A DNA stretch of 14,369 nt from Candidatus Babeliales bacterium. Its GTDB lineage: Bacteria; Babelota; Babeliae; Babelales; JACPOV01. Below the pieces are notes generated by a model, which saw only the letters and a list, made by a program, of their open reading frames with translations, was not told the origin of the DNA and made no database searches. Below are positions 1-6,240 of the stretch, piece by piece. The translations under genes were made by a program, and so were the position numbers. Location of the stretch: NCBI GenBank assembly GCA_020050475.1, contig JAGVKP010000050.1:1-14369 (forward strand), in the 5' to 3' direction. Within the stretch, counting starts at the first letter, position 1; each line of letters opens with the position of its first letter.

Positions 1-906
1 CTTGATGTACAAAAGCAGTACATTCGCTCAATTGTCGGTTTTGAAAATGCCATTATTGTTAGACCAGGGTATGCCGTAGAATATGATTTTGTCTTACCCA
101 ATCAACTTGCTCATACGATGCAAGTCAAAAAAATACCGGGCCTGTATCTTGCCGGCCAAATTAATGGGACAACCGGCTACGAAGAAGCAGCAGGGCAAGG
201 GATTATTGCCGGTATTAATGCTCATTTGTATACCCATGGAAAAGATCCGTATATCATGTCCCGCCAGGAAGGGTATATTGGCGTCATGATTGACGATCTG
301 GTGACGCTCGGTGTCGATGAACCGTACCGCATGTTCACTTCGCGCGCAGAGCGGCGATTAACCTTACGTCAAGACAACGTCTTTTATCGTTTGGCTGATA
401 CCAGTCGCAAACTTGGCCTTATCTCACAAGAATTGTATCAGCAGATCCAAGATGAGCAAGCGTTGGTTGAGCAATCCGTCACACGCCTCAAAAAAGGAAG
501 TGCTAACGACGACCTTTTAAAACTCTTAGGTCGCGATGAGACCAATATTACGCGCATCCACGAACTGACCAATCATCAGCTTAATAATCGCGCAGCATTA
601 GCCGTCTGGGCCCAGATACGCTACGAGCCCTACCTCAAACGCGATCAACGCGAAATGGAAAAGGCAGAAAAAATGCAGGAGCTTGAGATTCCATTAAGCA
701 TGGATTTTAAATCCTTACCCGGTCTTTCAAAAGAACTTCAAGAAAAACTTTCAAAATATAAACCGCGCACGATTGCGCAAGCAGCTCTTATTTCAGGCAT
801 GACCCCTGCCGCCATCGCAATACTGATATTCAAAATTAAGGAACATCACCGCGCTCACATTCCGCAAAACGAAGCTAGCCTCGCCAAGGAATATTACTAT
901 GAATAG
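1..906 (+). CDS. mnmG: MnmG (GidA), tRNA uridine-34 carboxymethylaminomethyl-modifying FAD enzyme, C-terminal part (5' end outside window)
   Basis: The frame is open from base 1 to the TAG at 904-906, giving 301 residues, about the last half of a family protein of roughly 620-630. MnmG works with MnmE in the cytoplasm to put the (carboxymethyl)aminomethyl group on U34 of certain tRNAs, using FAD and a folate-derived one-carbon unit. Visible family signatures, in window numbering, are RPGYAVEYDF (21-30), the FAD-binding GQINGTTGYEEAAGQG (52-67), and DDL..LG..EPYRMFTSRAERRL (98-120). The helical C-terminal domain follows and ends in a LPGLS...GMTPAAIAIL segment typical of the part that contacts MnmE. 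An internal ATG at 118 is not the start, because conserved family sequence continues upstream of it. The stop overlaps the next gene by 8 bases. The identification is secure. Confidence 0.97.
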   Translation, partial: LDVQKQYIRSIVGFENAIIVRPGYAVEYDFVLPNQLAHTMQVKKIPGLYLAGQINGTTGYEEAAGQGIIAGINAHLYTHGKDPYIMSRQEGYIGVMIDDLVTLGVDEPYRMFTSRAERRLTLRQDNVFYRLADTSRKLGLISQELYQQIQDEQALVEQSVTRLKKGSANDDLLKLLGRDETNITRIHELTNHQLNNRAALAVWAQIRYEPYLKRDQREMEKAEKMQELEIPLSMDFKSLPGLSKELQEKLSKYKPRTIAQAALISGMTPAAIAILIFKIKEHHRAHIPQNEASLAKEYYYE

Positions 907-1798
907 AAAAGGGTTTACGTTCGGTCTGATAATCTTTTTTTCATATTCTACTCTGTGCTCAAATAAAAATGAAAAAAAAAGTGATACTATCCCCCTCACA
1001 AGCTGCCAATCATTGGTAACATTAGAAAAATCAAAAACCGTCGTGCCCGTAGCAAAAAAACCTACCAAAAAGCAACTGCAGCAGCTCCGGCCATCAAAAT
1101 ATAGGCCAATGCAGGAAAAAAATGAAAAACTACAGCCACAAAACTCACCTGACACGATACCTAAAAAACAAAATAAGGCGGTCCGCACTGATCCAATTCC
1201 AACCGCCGCCACGATAAAAAAAACTGAAATCGCCCAATCGCATACGGTCACGAAAGAGCTAAAAAAACCAGCCCCTCACCGCCCATCAAAATACAAGCCG
1301 ATGCCGGAAAAAAAAGAGAAAAAATTGCCCTCAAGCTCGCCAGATTCAGCAGCTCAAAAATCAACGACATCTGGCAAAGAAAAAGCTCCGACTGATACGG
1401 CAAAAAAAACAGAGATCACTCAATCGCGTACCATCACCCTTAAAAACGCCCTCACTAAAGAGATGATTACGTATAGTCACTGGTCAGGAGATCACACACC
1501 AGAGTTTAAAATAACGGCTAATGGCAAAGAGATTAAACCGGAGACCGCTGAAAAAATAGAGATAAAAAATAATAAAGCAGACGTTTCTTACCACTATAAT
1601 TTTGCAAACGGATATTACAAAGGCTCAAAAAAAGTTGAGCTTGAAATTCCTCAAGGCTCAGCCTTTGCGTTTGATTTTTCCTGGAAAAAGCAACCAAATC
1701 TTTCAATACTACCGCTTGAAAGAAAAGAGGTGCCACCGGTAAAAGATAGCACCCCATCAAATTCAAACGTTAAAATTAGTACTCTTTTGAAAGAATAA
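899..1798 (+). CDS. Exported protein of unknown function with an internal ~63-residue tandem repeat
   Basis: A 299-residue protein I do not recognise. It starts with a signal peptide (MNRKG, then hydrophobic residues 6-19). There is a Cys at 20, but Leu at -1 makes a lipobox unlikely. Residues 21-180 are Lys/Pro/Ser/Thr-rich and probably disordered. They hold a diverged tandem duplication: RPSKYRPM (64-71) recurs as RPSKYKPM (128-135), and KKTEIAQSHTVT (107-118) as KKTEITQSRTIT (169-180). Residues 181-268 look like a compact beta-rich domain (ITYSHWSGDH, YHYNFANGYYKGSKKVELEIP). The ATG lies inside the end of mnmG (ATGAATAG), so translation may be coupled. A run of nine A at 972-980, just after the signal peptide, could allow slippage. 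The low-complexity linker plus folded tail suggests an envelope or surface role; this is inference. Confidence 0.85.
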   Translation: MNRKGFTFGLIIFFSYSTLCSNKNEKKSDTIPLTSCQSLVTLEKSKTVVPVAKKPTKKQLQQLRPSKYRPMQEKNEKLQPQNSPDTIPKKQNKAVRTDPIPTAATIKKTEIAQSHTVTKELKKPAPHRPSKYKPMPEKKEKKLPSSSPDSAAQKSTTSGKEKAPTDTAKKTEITQSRTITLKNALTKEMITYSHWSGDHTPEFKITANGKEIKPETAEKIEIKNNKADVSYHYNFANGYYKGSKKVELEIPQGSAFAFDFSWKKQPNLSILPLERKEVPPVKDSTPSNSNVKISTLLKE

Positions 1799-3056
1799 GA
1801 CCGCCAGCAGCAACTGCTACCATAAGCGGTATTGCCTTGATAATGCGCTCCTGCATCGTCGCGCCAAAATTGATAAAGCTATAGACCGCCAGACTCATGA
1901 CGGCGACAAGTCCAAGAACCGTCAAAAGAATCTTTCCATAATTGCGGCTTCGCTGCTGGATCACTAAAAGTGAAACAAACGGCAAAATAAACGATGTAAA
2001 AATACCGAGATTGCACAAGCTAAATGCGTAATCAATATCAGTAATATAATTGAGCAAGATTAATGAAACTATCGCTTGCAAAAGCGTCGCTATCCATGGT
2101 CTGCCATGCCTACTTAATTGGGCAAGAGCTGGCGAGAAATGAAACAGCTTTTCTTCAGCCATAGCATGCGCCAAAATAGAGTTGCCGTTCATCATACCAT
2201 TGGCCCCAGCAAAAATTGCCAATACCGAAGCAATCGAAATCAAAAAGCTCAGAAGTACGGCAATTTGTGGAATCGGCCAGGCAACAAAATCACCAAAAGC
2301 CGGTGCACCAAGTTGTGATAAGTTTTTGACACCCATGATATTTAAAACGCTGAAGTTAAAAAGCGTATAAATAAGTGCCGTTAAAATAAACCCTATAAGG
2401 ATCGCACGCGGCGCATTTTTTTCACTATCTTCAATTAAGTGACTGATACTGCAGCAGTACTCAAAGCCAAAGTACCCAAAAATAGCCATCGGCATCGCGT
2501 ACGGAACCATCGCAATTTCAGTGCCGGTTATCGGGAAAGAAAAATTAAAAATAAACGGCAATACTAAAATACCGGCAATCAGCGGAATCATCTTCGTAAT
2601 AGTCAATGCATTGAGCACTCTACCCAACGCCTTGAGGGTCATCAGATTAAGCCCGGTCGTCACACCGACAATCACCAGATCAAAAGCAAACGGATGCAGC
2701 GTCAACCAGTTAGCACCCATCATAACGGTGAGCGTTTTGCGTAGCGCCATGAATTCCACTAAAAGGGCAAACATATACCCAACCAGGTACAACCAGCCAC
2801 TGACAAATCCGGCCGTCCGACCAAGCCCCTGGCGCGCATACAAGTAAAAGCCCCCTGCGCCCGGAAAGCGACGGCTCAATTCAACCGTACCGAGTACGAT
2901 CGGCAAAAAGAGTGCCGCAACCATCAGCCACGCTAAAAAGCTGGCATTACCGGCAATACCGGCCATGCTGCCCGGACCAATGAGAATCCCGGAACCGATC
3001 ATGATATTAAGATTAAGTAAAATTGCGGTCGACAACGATATTTTATGCTGTTTCAT
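1776..3056 (-). CDS. APC-superfamily amino-acid permease
   Basis: A 426-residue inner-membrane transporter, usual length for the APC (amino acid-polyamine-organocation) superfamily and with about 12 hydrophobic segments. Family marks are the unwound TM1 motif GSGILIGPG (21-29), PGAGGFYLYARQGLG (65-79) between TM2 and TM3, and FGYFGFEY (193-200) in TM6, followed by the loop EDSEKNAPRAI (209-219). HGRPWIATLLQ (317-327) precedes a later helix as in other members. The substrate cannot be read from sequence; an amino-acid proton symporter or exchanger is most likely. The start chosen is the ATG at 3056, which puts MKQHKISL directly before TM1. The frame extends to a TTG at 3110, but that adds an atypical Cys/Phe-rich leader. 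No clear Shine-Dalgarno is seen before 3056. The 3' end overlaps the convergent gene at 899-1798 by 23 bases. Confidence 0.93.
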   Translation of the reverse strand: MKQHKISLSTAILLNLNIMIGSGILIGPGSMAGIAGNASFLAWLMVAALFLPIVLGTVELSRRFPGAGGFYLYARQGLGRTAGFVSGWLYLVGYMFALLVEFMALRKTLTVMMGANWLTLHPFAFDLVIVGVTTGLNLMTLKALGRVLNALTITKMIPLIAGILVLPFIFNFSFPITGTEIAMVPYAMPMAIFGYFGFEYCCSISHLIEDSEKNAPRAILIGFILTALIYTLFNFSVLNIMGVKNLSQLGAPAFGDFVAWPIPQIAVLLSFLISIASVLAIFAGANGMMNGNSILAHAMAEEKLFHFSPALAQLSRHGRPWIATLLQAIVSLILLNYITDIDYAFSLCNLGIFTSFILPFVSLLVIQQRSRNYGKILLTVLGLVAVMSLAVYSFINFGATMQERIIKAIPLMVAVAAGGLILSKEY

Positions 3057-3159
3057 GGAAAAAACTTTGTTTAAAAAATTGAACTTAAATAAAAAGCAAC
3101 AGCCCGGCAATGATGTTTAGTGTACCAAATAACCACAAACTGTATATTCATTTGTATTT

Positions 3160-3188
3160 TTGACACTGATTGGCTGATTCTTTATAGT
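3160..3188 (+). promoter_or_regulatory. Sigma70-type promoter for the rightward gene run starting at 3231
   Basis: TTGACA at 3160-3165 is a perfect -35 box, and TATAGT at 3183-3188 matches five of six bases of the -10 box, with a 17-base spacer. Transcription would start near 3195, giving a short leader before the GTG at 3231. Its position argues against the earlier in-frame GTG at 3120 as start of that gene. Confidence 0.75.
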
Positions 3189-3230
3189 TATTGCAAACTA
3201 ATACAAATACACACTGTAGGAAACATCCCC

Positions 3231-3947
3231 GTGAAACTAAACTTTTTATGGCTACTTACCGTTGCCTTTGCCGCTCAAGCATCATCATTTACCAAGCCCA
3301 CAAAGCCGATCAATCCGCTTAAAGAACTTTTCAATGGCCGCCCATGGGAGTTTATGGAGGAGCATTTTATTATTAAGCCGACGAAAGATTTTGATCGCTG
3401 GATACCTATCTTTCAGCGCTCAGTAGCAACCATTGCCGGCATGTCAGCAAGCAGCTCACTGGCGTATCTTGCTTCAATCGCTTTTGTTCCCAAAAAAGTT
3501 GGCGATATTAAATTCCCGGCTCAAAATGCGACCATTTTCTTTGGTGCACCGATAGCCGCACTGATCGGCGGTATAGTGAGCCATCGTTTTTCAACCTACT
3601 TGATGAAAGAGGCGATAGCACATCAAACAATTGAAAAATTTATCCAAGAATGGGACGAAAACCGCACCTATACACCGGCGCAGTTTCATGCAACGTTTGA
3701 TACCCTCGCTCATCAGTATTTGGTCGATCCTGAAAATCCATCGCTGCGCTCATCGGCATCTGAATATCTGCAGATTATTCAACGTGCTGTCTATCTTCAG
3801 TTTCCGGAAAAATATGAGCAAAAACTTAAAGAATTAGATGACCGTTCGACGCAGACTTTTTTCCATGCAATCATTACTTGCGATATTGGGCACCTACTGG
3901 GCGGCATCGTCGAACTTTTTAAAATCTTTAATCAGGCGCGCCAATAA
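3231..3947 (+). CDS. Exported membrane protein of unknown function, two central transmembrane helices
   Basis: A 238-residue protein with no family I recognise. GTG at 3231 is chosen because an AGG-type ribosome site (3218-3220, in TGTAGGAAA) lies 10 bases upstream, a promoter lies at 3160-3188, and the GTG gives a classic signal peptide (KLNFLWLLTVAFAAQA, predicted cut after residue 17). The ORF itself runs back to a GTG at 3120, which would sit upstream of that promoter. After a Lys/Pro-rich stretch and a Trp-containing amphipathic region (residues 36-62), two hydrophobic helices follow at about 64-86 and 98-118, the second Gly/Ala-rich. The rest (125-238) looks helical and soluble. It ends in TAATG, so the next gene begins on the last base of its stop codon and the two are probably co-translated, perhaps acting together in the envelope. 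Confidence 0.8.
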   Translation: MKLNFLWLLTVAFAAQASSFTKPTKPINPLKELFNGRPWEFMEEHFIIKPTKDFDRWIPIFQRSVATIAGMSASSSLAYLASIAFVPKKVGDIKFPAQNATIFFGAPIAALIGGIVSHRFSTYLMKEAIAHQTIEKFIQEWDENRTYTPAQFHATFDTLAHQYLVDPENPSLRSSASEYLQIIQRAVYLQFPEKYEQKLKELDDRSTQTFFHAIITCDIGHLLGGIVELFKIFNQARQ

Positions 3948-4219
3948 TGAAAAAATTGAGCCTCGTTTTTGGGCTATTTTTACTGCAAACTTCATCTTTT
4001 TTTGCCATGGATAAGTGGGCAGCACTCATGCCGAAAATTGATCGCCTACCGCAGTCAAGTAAAGAATGGGTACATAATGCATGCGGCGATCCGTCAGGCT
4101 GGTCAGCCGCAAATCACAAAGAATTATACCCATTCTGTTTTGCCACCATAAAAATCACCACTGAAATCAACGAACGCCTACTTAATCAACAAAAAAAGCA
4201 ATCTTCCACTAACCCATAA
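3947..4219 (+). CDS. Small exported protein of unknown function (90 residues)
   Basis: The start overlaps the stop of the preceding gene by one base (TAATG), a strong sign of translational coupling. The protein begins with a signal peptide (MKKLSLVFGLFLLQTSSFFA, likely cut after residue 20), leaving about 70 residues. The mature part has two cysteines (NACGD near 46 and PFCFA near 64) that could form a disulphide outside the cytoplasm, several Trp residues, and a Gln/Lys/Ser-rich tail. No family is recognised. Small size, coupling and the shared export signal suggest it is a partner of the two-helix protein encoded just upstream. Confidence 0.8.
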   Translation: MKKLSLVFGLFLLQTSSFFAMDKWAALMPKIDRLPQSSKEWVHNACGDPSGWSAANHKELYPFCFATIKITTEINERLLNQQKKQSSTNP

Positions 4220-4225
4220 AATTTA

Positions 4226-4255
4226 TTGCTTATCTGAATTTAAATGCCGTAGAGT
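4226..4255 (+). promoter_or_regulatory. Possible secondary promoter before the 647-residue protein
   Basis: TTGCTT at 4226-4231 and TAGAGT at 4250-4255 are separated by 18 bases, each an imperfect match to the sigma70 boxes. They lie in the 77-base gap after 4219. The downstream gene also has a clear AAGAGG ribosome site at 4281-4286. Read-through from the promoter at 3160-3188 is equally possible. Confidence 0.35.
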
Positions 4256-4296
4256 AATTAAGTCTCCAGGGCTTTGCAAAAAGAGGATCCCTTTCT

Positions 4297-6240
4297 ATGA
4301 GACTCAATAGGCTTATTTATTGTGGTACGTTACTGTATCTGGCTCCCCTTTGCGCGAGCAATAAGCCAATCAACCCGCATATCCTGATACTCGAAACTGC
4401 CAACGACGATGAATTGGTCTATCGACCGGCTATAAATATGCTTACGCGCCTTGGTTTTATACCGACCTTCAAGCATGCCTATGAACTTGACCCGGCAGAT
4501 ATCGCCCAATTTGATGGCTTTCTGATTTTTTTAGATACCGGCTTTTTCCAGGCGACACTGCGCGATTTGGGGCAGTTTAAAAAAATAGATAATCCGTATC
4601 TGCATCATTTGTATGATCTGCTTGGCGCAATTCGTGAGCAAAAAAATACCTTCATCTGCTTTGCGGTGCCTGCCGTAGCCAACCCGGTCGGCAGCGTCGG
4701 GATTTTTCAGCAATTGGCCGTAAAATTTTTGGCGCCAAGTACCGCAATTCAGTTCAAACCGCAAATCGATCAGGCAATCGTGCATTTTTTTAAATCAGAC
4801 AGCTCAAAAAGTACCGCATACCAGACGACACTTTTGCCCATACGCCATGAATTAAGCGAGGATCCTTTCGCACCGCTCATGCCAATCTGCCAATCATTTC
4901 ACGACCATGAGACTGGCACCACGCTTTGTATTTGCAGCGCCTCGTCGCTACTTATTGGCTCGGTATGCGATCCTTTTTGCCTGACGCCCCTCAATCCAGA
5001 TCACGCGACAGAACTTAAAAAATTAATGTTTGAGAATTTACAAAAAGCGACCGTAGACCACTTTGGCAAGCTCACGGTAAATCAACCGCTGGATGACGAT
5101 TCGCACTGCTCCCAAGCGCTCACCCGCTACGAAAAATATCCCGATCCAATTATCGTCGCCTGGACCGGGCTTGATTCGTTTAAAAATCGTGAAGCTGAAG
5201 CGGTGACTGCATTAGCAGATGCGGGGGTCACGCATATATGGGCCGATTTAAATCCGGAATGGTTTTTGGCCGATGCCGCTCGCATGAAAGAAAAAAAAGA
5301 GCAATTTCTGAGCTCCACAGACCGATTTGCCAAAGCATACGCGTGCCAGATAAATACTCGGCACCTACCTGCTTTTTTGGTCGGCACTGATCTGACAAGC
5401 AATTTTGCTGAACGAAAACCGAAAAACCACGCAATCGATATCTATGGGTTTGCGTACGATCATATTCCATCTCCGCTTGATGTTGACGGTTTTTGGCAAC
5501 CAGAGTTTTTTACCGTATTTGATCGATTTGTGAGCGAATGGGAACAGATCGGTAATGGCATCCGGCTAGCAGGAGTCTTTTTTGATTTTGAGATGTATCA
5601 TGCGCAGCGCCAAACCGGGCAATATCTTGGGGCCATGGATTTTTCCGATACCGCTTGGGATCTTTTTGCAAAAAGCCGTGAAAATCTCAATCTGTATGAA
5701 CTCAAAAGCACGAATGAGCGCGTCGGATATCTTTTAAAAAACAAATTATGCAGCTCCTATTTCAGTACCCTTGAAAACGAAGCAGCACGCATCGGCACCT
5801 TAATCCGCCAAAAAATTGCTCAAAAAATACCGAATCCGATCATCGGGACCTACAATATTTATTTACCGTACAACTGGCTTTATCAAGGAATTCACCGTGG
5901 GCTTTCGTCACCGCAAAATCCGATACTCAGCACCACTTTTTGTACTGAATTTTTAGCACACGAATCAACATTCAAAAATCGTGATATACACCTTGCCCAT
6001 TTACCCGTAATTCTCCTTTCAAAAATCGCACAACGCGGCGATGCAGCAAATCTGAGCGAATATTGCGCCGATCATCACGGCTATTGGATTAATCGATTTT
6101 CGCGCCTTTTTGAATCACGCAATAAAAAAGAGTGGGAATACGACTGGGGATTAGAAGTGACGCCACTTTCAACGCAGGAGCTGATTGAAGAGCTTAAAAC
6201 AGTCACCTCAAATATACAATCTGAAAAGAATGAGTTATGA
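4297..6240 (+). CDS. Exported two-domain protein with a putative TIM-barrel, glycoside-hydrolase-like C-terminal half
   Basis: A 647-residue protein. The ATG at 4297 has AAGAGG ten bases upstream and gives a signal peptide (MRLNRLIYCGTLLYLAPLCA, cut after residue 20). Residues about 27-250 look like an alpha/beta Rossmann-type domain: strand HILILET, then DELVYRPAINMLTRLGF, then FDGFLIFLD (72-80), somewhat like a glutamine-amidotransferase-like or flavodoxin-like fold. Residues about 285-600 read as repeated strand-helix units ending in acidic residues: IIVAWTGLD (285-293), GVTHIWADLNPEWF (310-323), IDIYGFAYDHIPSPLDVDGFW (380-400 region), and RLAGVFFDFEMY (423-434). The last resembles a barrel strand carrying catalytic carboxylates (D430, E432), as in many glycoside hydrolases. 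The catalytic role and substrate are inference. The TGA shares ATGA with the next gene. Confidence 0.8.
   Translation: MRLNRLIYCGTLLYLAPLCASNKPINPHILILETANDDELVYRPAINMLTRLGFIPTFKHAYELDPADIAQFDGFLIFLDTGFFQATLRDLGQFKKIDNPYLHHLYDLLGAIREQKNTFICFAVPAVANPVGSVGIFQQLAVKFLAPSTAIQFKPQIDQAIVHFFKSDSSKSTAYQTTLLPIRHELSEDPFAPLMPICQSFHDHETGTTLCICSASSLLIGSVCDPFCLTPLNPDHATELKKLMFENLQKATVDHFGKLTVNQPLDDDSHCSQALTRYEKYPDPIIVAWTGLDSFKNREAEAVTALADAGVTHIWADLNPEWFLADAARMKEKKEQFLSSTDRFAKAYACQINTRHLPAFLVGTDLTSNFAERKPKNHAIDIYGFAYDHIPSPLDVDGFWQPEFFTVFDRFVSEWEQIGNGIRLAGVFFDFEMYHAQRQTGQYLGAMDFSDTAWDLFAKSRENLNLYELKSTNERVGYLLKNKLCSSYFSTLENEAARIGTLIRQKIAQKIPNPIIGTYNIYLPYNWLYQGIHRGLSSPQNPILSTTFCTEFLAHESTFKNRDIHLAHLPVILLSKIAQRGDAANLSEYCADHHGYWINRFSRLFESRNKKEWEYDWGLEVTPLSTQELIEELKTVTSNIQSEKNEL

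Noticed and set aside
899..960. Lipoprotein signal at Cys20 of the 899-1798 protein
   Set aside because: The residues before the Cys are S-T-L, and Leu at -1 does not fit a lipobox; an ordinary signal peptide is more likely.
793..1251. Leftward 152-residue ORF opposite mnmG and its neighbour
   Set aside because: Cys/Phe-rich shadow of A-rich coding sequence, no ribosome site, spans two real genes on the other strand.
3057..3110. In-frame TTG at 3110 as start of the permease
   Set aside because: It adds an 18-residue Cys/Phe-rich leader unlike permease N-termini; ATG at 3056 fits the family better.
3120..3230. In-frame GTG at 3120 as start of the two-helix exported protein
   Set aside because: It lies upstream of a near-perfect promoter and would bury a textbook signal peptide that starts at GTG 3231.
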